The notes: generated by a model from the letters alone, not told the origin. 64,000 nucleotides of DNA from Flaccisagitta enflata (GCA_965153355.1 OZ231126.1:45074001-45138000), one strand, 5' to 3'; shown: positions 50,556 through 61,818, counted from the first letter of the stretch. Translations and numbers: made by a program.

Positions 50556-51643
50556 CATGGTGTTTCATGCCAAAGTAGATATAATAAAACGATGCCATTT
50601 TGTTTCTAAAAATGCAAAAATAGTTCTGAAAGCTCCGAATTTTTGTGTAAAAATCTCAATGGTTTGGGTCAAACATCTTGGCCACAATATCAAATTGAAG
50701 TAAAATGAGCATTTTTAGGAAAAGCTCTTTTAACATAATTTTGATTTTAAAAATTTTTTCTTTAAAGTGCTCTCATTTCTAAACGGCTTGAGTTCATCTC
50801 GGTGAAAGAACCGTATTTTTTGGTTTACTTTCTATTTTCACTTTTTTTTCTCTTTAATGAATTTAAGCAACTTTAGTTCATATACAATAGTAAAATGTGA
50901 TGTCTACAGATTTTATTGATGATTTTTGTATGTAGTCATCGCAAAATATGAGGGTTTTTGGGTCAATAGTTGTTTAAATACTGTTCAAAAGTACTATGAA
51001 TACCATAAGATGCTTTCAAAAAGACACTGTAATTTTATATGTCAGTGTGTCTGTCTCTGAGCACTTCACTCATAGAAACGATGACAGATGAGCAATCCTC
51101 TAGCTTTTCTTGAGACATAGTGCTTCACCTTTGCTTACGATTCATGTTTCGCAATGAGCAAACATCTTGCGAGGCAGCCACAGATGAGCCCAGAGTTTTC
51201 TACAAGCCTAAGTTACTAAATCTATAAAAAAATGAATCATCAACAGCTAAATCGTTTTGGGTTGGTAAACTCACAAATTAGAGCCTGCTAAAATACGACC
51301 AAATCACTGATATGTATAGATGTCAAATTGGTCTCAAATTAAAGCTTATCAAATTTTCTTTGATTTGAGACTAATCTGGCATCTGTGGCTCAAGCTGTCT
51401 AGAAATGAAAGCACTTCAAAAAAGAATTTTAAAAATCAAAATTATGTTAAAAGAGCCTCTCCTTTAAATGCTCATTTTACTTCAAATTGATGTTGTGGCC
51501 AAGAAAATCGACCCAAACCCATGAAATTTTTAGACAAAAAATCAGAGCTTGAGTGCTCTTTGAACCTTTTTTCAGAATTATTTTTGCATTTCTAGAAGCA
51601 GAATGGCATCGTTTACTTATCTAATTTGACATGAAACACCTTG

Positions 51644-51645
<2 letters not shown>
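50553..51645. mobile_element. Foldback element about 1.09 kb inserted in a GATA array
   Basis: Left end CATGGTGTTTCATG and right end CATGAAACACCTTG. Arms of about 245 bp (50553-50795 and 51385-51645) are inverted and diverged. TA on each side is provided by the interrupted GATA array. The middle is a second copy (50795-51314) of the repeat that also lies at 49777-50300. No ORF of note. Confidence 0.8.
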
Positions 51646-51696
<51 letters not shown>

Positions 51697-51697
51697 G
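51645..51697. repeat. (GATA)n microsatellite, right half of interrupted array
   Basis: Same phase and strand as the GATA run at 50492-50552. Confidence 0.97.
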
Positions 51698-51771
51698 AGA
51701 CAAAGAGACAAAGAGAAATACGGTCGAACGTGAGATGAGAGTCAAGTGTAGTGTCACTATTATCTTTATTT

Positions 51772-51886
51772 TTAGTCGCGTGCTACGCGACTCTTCCATC
51801 CGCTATATCAGTCGGTCCATCGGTCGGTCGGTCCATCGGTCGGTCCATAGGTCGGTAGGTCGGTTGGTTGGTCCATCAGTCCCCTT
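51772..51886 (-). mobile_element. Terminal-hairpin element, 3' half (AGTCGCGTGC subfamily)
   Basis: Hairpin AGTCGCGTGCTACGCGACT (stem 8, loop GCT) and a long TCGGTCGG run that passes straight into the next element. Confidence 0.75.
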
Positions 51887-52250
51887 TTTGGGCAGCGGCT
51901 CCAAAGGGGTCGGCGCGATGACCTATGCTTTCACACATATGGGGAATTTTCTCATCCTTCTCCTTCTTCTCCTTCGTTCCCCCCCTCAAACCCCAGTGTT
52001 GAGGCCCAAACCCCAGTCCTGAGGCCCAAATCCCAGTCTCGAGGCCCAAATCCCACCATCAAGGCCCAAATCCTAGCCTCAAGGCCCAAATCCTAGCCTG
52101 GACGCCCAGATCCCAGCCTTGAGGCCCAAATCTCAGCCTTGAGGTCCAACTCCAAGCCAAGAGGCCCAGATCCCAACCTTGAGGCTGAGATTTGGGCCTC
52201 AAGGCTAAGATCTGGGCCTCAAGGCTAAAATCGGGGCCTCTTAAGCTCCA
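51887..52250 (-). mobile_element. Minisatellite-bearing inverted-repeat element, copy 5, right end missing
   Basis: TTTTGGGCAGCGGCTCCAAA and GATGACCTATGCTTTCACAC, CT-rich spacer, then units of the GAGGCCCAAATCCCAGTCTC type. The array flips orientation near 52180 (GGCTGAGATTTGGGCCTCAA). 52250-52360 is a decayed remainder. Confidence 0.75.
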
Positions 52251-52359
52251 AGCTCCAATGTTGCCCTCCCAGGTTCTGGCCTTTCAATGCTCAAATCTGA
52301 CCTCTCAGGCCTTAATCTAACCCCCTATGCGTATGCCAAAATATCTGAAGATCTAAACT

Positions 52360-52805
52360 TCCTTTTGGGCAGCGGCCCCGAAGGGGACGAAGTCCTGTAG
52401 AACACAGGGGGACTTTTGTTCGTTCGTGCGTGCGTCGCCCCTAGGCTCTTTCAGGCCTGAAATCTGCCCTCTCAGGCCTGAAATCTACCCTCTTAGGCCT
52501 AAAATCTGCCCTCTGAGGCCTTGAATCTGCCCTCTCAGGCCTGAAATTTGCCCTCTCAGGCCCAAACTCTGTCCTCTTAGGCCTTAAACCTGCCCTCACA
52601 GATTCAAGGCCTGAGAGGGCTGATTTTAGGCCTGAGAGGGCCTACGGGGGGACGGACACATGCATGAACGAACAAAAGTCCCCCTGTGTTCTACAGGACT
52701 TTGTCCCCTTCAGAGCCGCTGCCCTGCATTCTCTCACTCCAATTCACAATTCTGCAAAGCAGGGCAACGGGTATCACTGACCACATATTGCCCTTGGGCG
52801 ACTGG
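52360..52805 (-). mobile_element. Minisatellite-bearing inverted-repeat element, sister subfamily
   Basis: Same outer ends (TTTTGGGCAGCGGCCCCGAA; GGGCAACGGGTATCACTGAC). The inner 46-bp inverted repeats differ: GAAGGGGACGAAGTCCTGTA at 52380-52425 with its complement at 52666-52711. The array unit is 21 bp (CTCTCAGGCCTGAAATCTGC) with palindrome CAGGCCTG, about 7-8 copies. No ORF. Confidence 0.8.
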
Positions 52806-52834
52806 TTGGTATATCATCTATGTGAACTCATATT

Positions 52835-53450
52835 TGCTTTTGGGCAGCGGCCCCGATGGGGCCGATGACCTATGCTTTCACACACATGGAAACTTTCTCC
52901 TTCTCCTCCTCCTTCTTCTTCTCCGTCCCCCCCCTGACTTTGAAGCCTAAATTTCAACCTCCAGCTCCAGCCTTAGGCCTCATAACCAAGCTTCAAGGCT
53001 CCATTCCCAGTGTCATGGCTCCAATCCCAGCCTCCAATCCCAGCCTCGAGGCTCCAATCCCAGCCTCAAGGCTCCTATTCCAGCCTTGAGGCTCCAATCC
53101 CAGACTCAAGGCTCCAATCCCAGACTTGAGGCTTTAATTCCAGCCTAGAGGCTCCAATCCCAGCCTTGGGACTCCGATCCCAGCCTCGGGGCTTCAATAG
53201 CAGCATTAGGGCTCCAATCCCATTCTCAAGGCTCCAACCCCAGCTCGGAGGCTCCAACCCCAGCATCATGGCTCCAATTCCAACCTCATGGCTCCAATTC
53301 CTTCCTTCAGCTAAAATCCCGCCTCAATACTTATATTCTAGCCAAGCATGGGTTATCAGCTCCTACGGGGCTGCTGCCCCTCTCATCTTTACACCTAACA
53401 TTCACTAATTTAGGGGTAACGGGTACCGCTGACGCTTTTGCGACTATTAT
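52835..53450 (-). mobile_element. Minisatellite-bearing inverted-repeat element, copy 6
   Basis: TTTTGGGCAGCGGCCCCGAT at the left, CTTCTCC spacer, about 16 units of the CAGCCTCAAGGCTCCAATCC type (20 bp), a decayed right inverted repeat near 53345-53382, then GGGTAACGGGTACCGCTGAC and GCTTTTGCGACTATT. Confidence 0.82.
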
Positions 53451-53597
53451 CTTTTTGGGACATCTAGAAATTACAATCAGGGTAAAAACTGGTAAGCATA
53501 CATTGCCCTTTTGTTTATCATGGACATAGTTTAACAAAGCGAAGACAGGAACAGAAAAGCTTAAAATTACAGTCAAATATCACACTTTTTTGTATCA

Positions 53598-53685
53598 CCC
53601 CCCCTAACCCTAACCCTAAATCACACCAATCCTTGCCCTAACCCTAAAAACAAGCTAATCCCAACACTTACCCTAACCCTAAAAC
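53598..53685. repeat. Interstitial telomere-like CCCTAA words
   Basis: CCCCTAACCCTAACCCTAAA, then further CCCTAACCCTAAA words, spaced by unrelated bases. Confidence 0.7.
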
Positions 53686-53936
53686 CAGCCGAGTTGTCGA
53701 GATTGGAAAAAAACAAAACACAAAAGGCTCAAGACCTAATCTTGATCGAAACCCAAAAATCCATGTAATATCGTTTTTAGTCGCGGACACGCGACTCTAC
53801 ACCTTGCCGTGTCGGTCGGTAGGTCCGTAGGTCAGTTGGTAGGTATGTTGGTCCGTCCGTCACATTTTTGAATTCCGAGCGACTTTCGCATTACTGCTCC
53901 TGCCCAACCGTCCGCGACTGGATTGCCGTGTATGAC

Positions 53937-54546
53937 GGCGAGCATCCGACGGCAAGATTTAGTGTGTCAACAGGGGTCAAGATAGAAAATTTTATGAAAA
54001 TGAAAACAAAGAAAACATGAAGAAACTCATTGAATTATATCATAATGGATATTTTATTACAAAATTTGCATTCAAAAAGGAAAAAAGAACAAGTAGAGCT
54101 ATCAATAACTAAATGTATTCACTAGAAAATATTCAAAATTCAATTTTTGTCCACTGATAGGAGGCTTGTTAAAATTATAACTTTGCATAGAAAAAGAAAA
54201 AACACAAAAAAGAAGAACATAGCCGCCTTCCAAAATTGATTATGGAGGCGGCTATGTTTTTGAAAATGCAAAATTTCTTTGCATTTGAGAGTCTTATAAT
54301 TTTAACACCAGCAAAAAGAAAAAAAATGTAAACAAAATTTCACTAAGAACCCTTATTTTCTTTGCTTTTCTCATGTGAATTGCCAATTTAAAGGATCTTT
54401 TGACGTCAGCATATGACAAAGACATACACACAGAGTATTTCTGAAGATAATTTGTCTCATAAAAGTATCTTAAGCATCGTTATTATTCAACTATAGTTGA
54501 AAAAATAGGGTGAAACACTATGTATTTCCATCAATTGCTTTCCGTC
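53937..54546. mobile_element. TIR element with TA target duplication, nested
   Basis: TGACGG at the left and CCGTCA at the right, flanked by TA on both sides where the host element should read GTGTATCCGG without a break. It contains the nested-stem hairpin at 54150-54310. No transposase frame. Confidence 0.7.
54150..54310. mobile_element. Nested-stem hairpin element, copy 2
   Basis: Outer stem GTTAAAATTATAA with TTATAATTTTAAC. Inner stem ACATAGCCGCCTTCCA with TGGAGGCGGCTATGT. TTTTTGAAAATGCAAAATTT follows the inner stem, as in copies 1 and 3. Confidence 0.78.
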
Positions 54547-54564
54547 ATATCCGGCCTTGTTGTT

Positions 54565-55150
54565 TTTTCATTGCTCATGTCTGAGAAGAATTTATGCGGT
54601 TTATTACGAAACGACTAAAATCTTGATTCATTTGACCTCTTTCATTGATGTTAAGGTTCGGGAGAAAATGAACGCAATCTTCTTCAAGAGAGCTATACGT
54701 GTGTTCATAGGTTGTTCCCCCCCAGTTAGTCGTGTCTAGCCCCCCGCCATCGTCATCGGGGGTCAAAAAATTTTGTTCGAAACAAACCAGACCATTTCGT
54801 TCGTAACACTCTGAAACGTCCACACACATAATTTCCGGTTGCTATGATATCAGGAAGTGGGAGAATATTTGCCCCGAGGTTTGCCTCACTCCGTTGAGAG
54901 CAAAAGTTAGTCGTTCGTAACTTGCTATCTTGTTCTAGTCAAATCTGCGTCTATGTTAGTTTTCGATTTTGGGCTTACGATTGCGGAAAGAAATCTGTTA
55001 CTACCGAACTGGCTGTAATTCCGACTGAGTTACTTTTTTTTTCATTCTTTTCTTTCTTTTTCTTCCATTTTGATTTTTTGATCGTAAAGGAACAAAAAAT
55101 GACAAAAAACGATGACAATGTCGACAATGATGACCACAAAACTTGAAAAC
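54565..55150. other. No gene recognised
   Basis: Unremarkable sequence. Short frames only. Confidence 0.4.
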
Positions 55151-55154
55151 TAAT

Positions 55155-55991
<837 letters not shown>

Positions 55992-56202
55992 ACAGATTGG
56001 ATGAGGGAATCTCTGTTTAAAATGTGATGTATGTGAAATTTTCTCTTCTCGTATGAGTCATATTGTACAACAGATGGAGCAGTACCAAATCGTTGAGAAA
56101 GGAATTTGCAAACAGGTTGCCAAGACGGTAGCGTTATGCGCTGTAAACGCTAAGTCAGGTCAACCTAGCATGGGAAAGACAAAGAATAGCAAGCATGAAA
56201 GC

Positions 56203-56242
56203 AAGAAAGAAAGAAAGAAAGAAAGAAAGAATGAAAGAATGA

Positions 56243-56330
<88 letters not shown>

Positions 56331-56332
56331 AG
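56203..56332. repeat. (GAAA)n microsatellite
   Basis: GAAA with a few GAAT units. Confidence 0.97.
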
Positions 56333-56401
56333 GAAAAAAGAGAGAATAACATGGAAAGTAAGGAAAGGAAGAGAGAAAAAAGAAACAAAGATAGAGAGAA
56401 A

Positions 56402-56661
56402 CAAGGTCGAATACGCGGCCAAGCAGTAGTCACTGGCGTGAGAGCATAGGCAGTAATGCGGGTGGGCAGGGGCAGCATTTTAGTGGGCGGGGGCCCGGGG
56501 CTGTTACCTATATGATTGGGCAGGGGCCGTTATGCTCAAAATTATTATTGCAGACAATTTCGCGTTATTCAAATTTTCGCGTTACCCTCCAACCTTCCGA
56601 CCATCCTTCTTAGGAACATAGCCTCTTTTAGAGTTGCCGCTTAGCCAGCGACTAAAAAAAG
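56402..56661 (+). mobile_element. Terminal-hairpin element, AGTCGCTGC-like subfamily
   Basis: CAAGGTCGAATACGCGGCC, arm AGTCACTGGC, GGGTGGGCAGGGGCAGC repeated GC-rich blocks, then AGTTGCCGCTTAGCCAGCGA and CTAAAAAA. Confidence 0.7.
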
Positions 56662-56695
56662 AGCGAAAGAAAGAGAGAAAGAAAGATTAAAAGAA

Positions 56696-56854
56696 AAACA
56701 AGGCCAGAGTTGTATGCGGGTGGGCAGGGGCAGTGATAAAAAAGGCTAACTCAAGCAATTGGGCAGGAGCAGTAATGTGAATGTCACTCAAAGACGTCAA
56801 AAACGCCGAAAAAGCTAAGGGCGACCAACCGACCAACATAGCGGGTTGTAGAGT
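56696..56854 (+). mobile_element. Terminal-hairpin element, AGTCGCGTGC-like, 3' hairpin lost
   Basis: AACAAGGCCAGAGTTGTATG, GGGTGGGCAGGGGCAGTG, GACCAACCGACC, AGCGGGTTGTAGAGTA. It joins the next element directly. Confidence 0.65.
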
Positions 56855-57013
56855 AACAAGGCCGGATACACAGCCACCAGTTGCGGACGGGTGGGCAGGG
56901 GCGGAAATGCGCGTTTTCCCACTTTTTGACTCGATCACTTCTACGGACCGACCAACCGACCGACCGACTGACCGACAAAGCCTCTTATAGAGTTGCGTGT
57001 CCGCAACCAAAAA
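56855..57013 (+). mobile_element. Terminal-hairpin element, AGTTGCGGAC subfamily, complete
   Basis: AACAAGGCCGGATACACAGC, arm AGTTGCGGACGGGTGGGCAG, a GACC run, TATAGAGTTGCGTGTCCGC and AACCAAAAAG. It is followed by GAAA repeats. Confidence 0.8.
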
Positions 57014-57031
57014 GAGAGAAAGAAAGACAAA

Positions 57032-57099
<68 letters not shown>

Positions 57100-57390
57100 A
57101 GAAAGAAAGAAAGAAAGAAAGAAAAAAGAGAATGAAAGAAAAAAAAGAGAAAAGGAAAGAAAGAAAAAAAAAGAGAAAAAAAAAGAAAGAAAAAAAAGAG
57201 AAAAAGAAAGTAAGAAAAAAAAGAGAAAAAGAAAGAAAGAAATAAAAAGAGAAAAAGAAAAAAAGAATAAAAGAACAAAAGAGAAAAAGAACAAAAGAAG
57301 AAAAAAGAAAAAAGAAAAAAGAAAAAAGAAAAAACGGAAGAAAGAAAGAAAAAAAAACAAAAGAGAAAAAGAAAGAAAGAGAGACCCACG
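57014..57390. repeat. (GAAA)n microsatellite and A/G-rich tract
   Basis: Pure GAAA to about 57110, then AAAAAGAGAAAAAGAAAG-type sequence. Confidence 0.96.
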
Positions 57391-57500
57391 GACCATCATA
57401 CAGACCGACAAAAGATGTAGTAGAATTGCGGGTCAGCAACTAAATATCCTCGACCCTAACCCGCGGCAGTCAATCCGATTTTGCCTTGTTTTTGATACTT

Positions 57501-57682
<182 letters not shown>

Positions 57683-57767
57683 ATGTTTGTTGAGAGGTGG
57701 AAAAAAGAACAATGAAATAACCTTCGAAACCTTCGAAAAAACGCTCTTTGATCGAGTCTGACAAATT

Positions 57768-57768
<1 letters not shown>

Positions 57769-57813
<45 letters not shown>
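57769..57813. repeat. (CT)n microsatellite
   Basis: Pure CT. Confidence 0.97.
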
Positions 57814-57814
<1 letters not shown>

Positions 57815-57816
<2 letters not shown>

Positions 57817-59180
57817 TTCACTATCATCGATGTCGTCGTGCTCATCACATCCAACAGCATCATCAACCTTGTCATCATCATAGTCGTCGTCTTTGTTACC
57901 TGTAATGGCAACTGTCGCCGTGAGGAAAAAAGTCGTAAGCATTGATTACTTTCACCAAGCTTTTGTTTTTCATTACTGCAAGCTTCTTTTATTTGTTAGA
58001 GCAATTCAAGAGCAATTGTATGTATTGAATGCACTGAAAGTCAGAGAAAGATAGGACTGAGCCAAATGAGCTAGATGAGCTAAAATACTCAAAATCACTC
58101 ACCCAGACGATCAGCTTTACTCACTGACATGCTTCCTTATATTTGCATGCTCAGACACATATCAAAACATATATTTATAAATCCCATTCAAAATCAGAAA
58201 AAAGACTGAGCTAAATGAGCTAGAATACTCAAAAACACCCTCAAGATGCTTGTAAGACGGCGAACCTCTGAAGCTAACATTCTTTGTTTCAACGTGGGTC
58301 AAAATAAAAAATGGTTCCGAGTAAAACTTAATGATTATACTAAAAAAATCAGTGAAAAAGATAGATCTTAATATTATTTTGTACATGTCACATTCTATGA
58401 TTCTAATACAAAAATCAACTTAAGATGGCCAAAATTGATAAAAAAAGTTACTGCAAATTTCTGAAAATTTCATTTTTGTTCACTGACAAGGGATGGTCAA
58501 AATTCTAAGATGGTATAGAAAATGAAAAAATGAAAAAAAAGAAAACATAGTTCTCTTCTAAATTTGATTACATGAAGAACTATGTTTTTGAAAATGCAAA
58601 AAGTTTGCTGCATGAGTCTTAGATTTTTGACCACAGGAAAAGAAAACAAAATGAAAGCAAAATTTCACAAAAACCTTGATTTTCTTATTTTTTTTTTTTA
58701 TGTAATTTGCATATTTAAAGCTATTTGTGAGGTCAGCTTGTGACAAAGATGTACACATCAAGTGTCCCCAAAGACAATTTGCCTAAAAATCCAAAAAGTG
58801 GTTTAAAACACTAATTCATACCATCAATAATTCACTGATATAAACATGTTTCTCTGTATTTGCTCGCTCAAACAAACTTCAATACACTTCTTTATTGATC
58901 CTACAAAAAATAAAAAAAAATCTAAGAAAATCAATTAGAATTTTTTGTTAAAAAGATCTTTAAAAATTCATAACTTGAAAATTATTCGCAGTTTTTAAAC
59001 TCCTGCATAAGAAAATGAAAACCAAGTTTCTTTGGAATATGTCAAAAAGTCGAAGACTGACACCGACTTTTTTCCCGATCATCGCGATCATCGTATTTGT
59101 CATCGTGGTTATGATCTTTGTCGTTGTCGTGATCTTTCCCATCATTGTAATCGTCCATTTATAGTGAGACCATTTATTGG
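57815..59180. other. AT-rich region with a decayed TIR-type element, no gene recognised
   Basis: 58150-58850 resembles 54000-54500 (GAGGTCAGCTTGTGACAAAG versus GACGTCAGCATATGACAAAG), so a second, older copy of the nested element lies here. Repeated GAGCTAGA/ACTCAAAA words occur at 58050-58240. Confidence 0.5.
58490..58645. mobile_element. Nested-stem hairpin element, copy 3
   Basis: Outer stem GGTCAAAATTCTAAGA with TCTTAGATTTTTGACC. Inner stem ACATAGTTCT with AGAACTATGT (GAAGAACTATGT). TTTTTGAAAATGCAAAAAG follows the inner stem. Confidence 0.75.
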
Positions 59181-59183
59181 GAA

Positions 59184-59370
59184 ACAAGTGACTTGGGGTG
59201 GGCAGGGGCGTTCAACCCTCGTCCACACCCCAATCCTCACCCCCAACACACAAACATACGCTTGTTTTTTCCACTTTTCGACTCAATCATCACCGACGGA
59301 CAATTGGACGGACCAACGGACGGACAGACAAAGCCTCTTTATAGAGTTGCGTGTCTGCAACTAAAAATCG
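59184..59370 (+). mobile_element. Terminal-hairpin element, GTGAC subfamily, arm region shortened
   Basis: AACAAGTGACTTGGGGTGGG: the left hairpin and arm are fused by a deletion. CACCCCAATCC and CAAACATACGC interior, GGACGGACAGACAAAGCC and AGTTGCGTGTCTGCAACT hairpin. Confidence 0.65.
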
Positions 59371-59459
59371 AAAAACTATTTCAATTTTTGAGTTCCGCTG
59401 AGGAATTAATTTTTCCTTTTTCCCTTAGGACAATTTTGGGAAGTTGGCACGGCTAGGTT

Positions 59460-59522
59460 CACCAGTGACAGACGGACGGACCAACACGGCAAGGTGTAGA
59501 GTCGCGAGTCCGCGACTAAAAT
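59460..59522 (+). mobile_element. Terminal-hairpin element, 3' fragment (AGTCGCG subfamily)
   Basis: GACGGACGGACC, AAGGTGTAG and the perfect hairpin AGTCGCGAGTCCGCGACT followed by AAAA. Confidence 0.7.
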
Positions 59523-59531
59523 GAAGGAAAC

Positions 59532-59688
59532 AAAGAAGAAGAAGAAGAAGAAGAAGAAGAAGAAGAAGAAGAAGAAGAAGAAGAAGAAGAAGAAGAAGAA
59601 GAAGAAGAAGAAGAAGAAGAAGAAGACGACGACGACAAAGGCAAAAAAGAGGAAGAAGAAGAATAAGAAATCCTACTCTGTACTCCAT

Positions 59689-59754
<66 letters not shown>

Positions 59755-59755
59755 G
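59532..59755. repeat. (GAA)n and (CT)n microsatellites
   Basis: GAA 59532-59625, GAC patch, CT 59692-59748. Confidence 0.97.
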
Positions 59756-59767
59756 TTTTGTTTTTTT

Positions 59768-59935
59768 TTTGTTTCGGACACGCAACTCTATAAGAGGCTT
59801 TGTCCATCCGTCCCTCCGTCGGGACCAACGGACCGACGTTGGTCCGTTGGTCTGTTTGTCTATCACGTTCAAGTTGTCACGCTTGAGTCAAAAACGCGAA
59901 AAAACTCGCATTTATGATGCCGCAGTTGGTGTATG
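59768..59935 (-). mobile_element. Terminal-hairpin element, decayed
   Basis: GTTTCGGACACGCAACTCTA and GAGGCTTTGTCCATCCGTCC. The 5' half is lost into a G-rich stretch. Confidence 0.5.
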
Positions 59936-60045
59936 TGTGTGTTGGAGGGGGGGGTGAGGCTGGGGGACTGAGATATGAATATGTTGAACATGTCATAGAA
60001 GGAAACACTGTGCAGCTGACGCATCAATTTGTCAGATCGAGCTTG

Positions 60046-60395
60046 TTTTTGCTCGGGTGCTACGCGACTCTTCACCCCACTACGTCCGTCCGTCCCTCTG
60101 CCTGACCATCGGTCGGTTGATCCTCTTTTTAGTTGCGAACACGCAACTCTATAGGAGGCTTTGTCTGTCTGTTGGTCCGTCCGTTGGTCCGTCCCTTGGT
60201 CATGACTCATGGTGATCGAGTTGGAAAGTGTGAAAACGCGCATTTCCACCCCAGCCCACCCGTCCGCAACTGGTATTGGCCGTGTATCTGGCCTTGTTAC
60301 ATTTTTGTATGTCCTATAGATCTTTGGCCTCACTATTCCCACTCAAATGCTGCCCCTGCCCACTCTCACGCGTTCGTCAAGAATGCATCTCTATA
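60046..60395 (-). mobile_element. Terminal-hairpin element (AGTCGCGTGC subfamily) interrupted by another copy
   Basis: CTCGGGTGCTACGCGACTCT with CCGTCCGTCCC at 60050-60120. The matching other half (ATTTTTGTATGTCC, TTTGGCCTCACTATTCC, CTGCCCACTCTCACGCG) resumes at 60300. The copy at 60126-60298 sits between the halves. Confidence 0.65.
60126..60298 (-). mobile_element. Terminal-hairpin element, AGTTGCGGAC subfamily, nested
   Basis: TTTTTAGTTGCGAACACGCA at the left. GTCCGCAACTGGTATTGGCC and GTGTATCTGGCCTTGTT lie at the right. The hairpin stem AGTTGCG/CGCAACT is intact with loop AACA. Confidence 0.8.
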
Positions 60396-60424
60396 ATCAG
60401 GTCTGTACGCAGGATAAATTGACA

Positions 60425-60545
60425 ATTATGGGTATCGTTGCTGACAGGTGGGGGGGGGGGTGTCCAACACCCATCAGCACCCCCCACACCCATTGCGCCC
60501 CCCCCCAACAAACAACATCTCATTTCCTACTTCTTGACTCGTTCT
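60425..60545 (+). mobile_element. Terminal-hairpin element fragment, GTGAC subfamily-like
   Basis: TTATGGGTATCGTTGCTGAC, AGGTGGG, CCAACACCCATCAGCACCCC. No 3' end. Confidence 0.4.
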
Positions 60546-60599
60546 TACAGATCAATGGACGGAACAGTGGACATGTAAACAAAGCCTATGTCTGAAAGT

Positions 60600-60817
60600 A
60601 AACAAGTGACGCGGGGTCACAATACCGTTGTGGACGGGTGGGCAGAACCATCCAACCCCCACACACTCAAACATACACAAAAAGAATCTGAAATGCTTGT
60701 TTTTCCCATTTTTCAACTTGATGTCCTCCGACAGACCAACGGACCAATGGACGGATGGACCGACCAACCGACAGACAAAGCCTTTAACAGAGTTGCATAT
60801 GAAACTAAACAGCGTAA
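60600..60817 (+). mobile_element. Terminal-hairpin element, GTGAC left-hairpin subfamily
   Basis: AACAAGTGACGCGGGGTCAC, arm GTTGTGGACGGGTGGGCAG, CACACTCAAACATACACAAA, GGACGGATGGACCGACC, then AGAGTTGCATATGAAACTAA with a decayed terminal hairpin. Confidence 0.7.
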
Positions 60818-60819
60818 AA

Positions 60820-61328
<509 letters not shown>

Positions 61329-61377
61329 GGGCAGCCTGGCTAAAACGCCATGACAAGGAATTTTAGACAAGGACAAT

Positions 61378-61499
61378 GGGCATTATGAGGTTGGTCAGTC
61401 TGTTGGTTCGTCCGACGATCAGTCTGTGACAAAATCGGTGTTTACCGCTCCTGCCCACCCGCTTGTGACTAAAGTTGCCGTGTGTCTCGCCTTGTTTTG
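61378..61499 (-). mobile_element. Terminal-hairpin element, 5' half
   Basis: GGTTCGTCCGACGATCAG, CTCCTGCCCACCCGCTTGTG, AGTTGCCGTGTGTCTCGCCT, TGTTTT. The 3' hairpin is missing. Confidence 0.5.
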
Positions 61500-61590
61500 A
61501 CACTGCAGCTATAACCTGAACCACCAGCGAACCGGAGAACAATTGTCCTAATGGCCCACGCGCGTACGTGAACTGGAGGGAAATGTCGCT
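61500..61590 (-). other. Sequence related to 61880-61975, possible duplicated exon
   Basis: On the minus strand TTCACGTACGCGCGTGGGCC ends in GCTGCAGTGTCAAAA. The frame reads FTYARGPLGQLFSGSLVVQV. The copy near 61.9 kb shares TTCACGGCGGC...CCTGCAGTGTCAAAA but is frameshifted. Confidence 0.3.
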
Positions 61591-61736
61591 ATAAATAGCA
61601 ATCACGAACTAATAAGGTCTTCTTGCAAAAATTACCTCGGAATAGAATGCTGCTGTTAAAACGTAAAAGTCTGAATGTGTGTGTGTGTGCGTGTTTGTGT
61701 TTAGGTCCGTGCGTGCGTGAATGTAGTTTTCTATCT

Positions 61737-61738
<2 letters not shown>

Positions 61739-61814
<76 letters not shown>
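61739..61814. repeat. (AG)n microsatellite
   Basis: Pure AG. Confidence 0.97.

Positions 61815-61818
<4 letters not shown>

Larger units (their letters stand above)
53775..54560 (-). mobile_element. Terminal-hairpin element (AGTCGCGGAC subfamily) split by a later insertion
   Basis: The 3' hairpin AGTCGCGGACACGCGACT is at 53778, the arm GTCCGCGACTGGATTGCCGT at 53912, and the terminal ATCCGGCCTTGTTG resumes at 54549. The 5' end is interrupted after GCCGTGTA by the insertion at 53937-54546. Confidence 0.8.

Noticed and set aside
59032-59364. Plus-strand frame with DHRDHRICHRGYDL
   Set aside because: Low-complexity GATCATCG words running into a terminal-hairpin element; no support as a gene.
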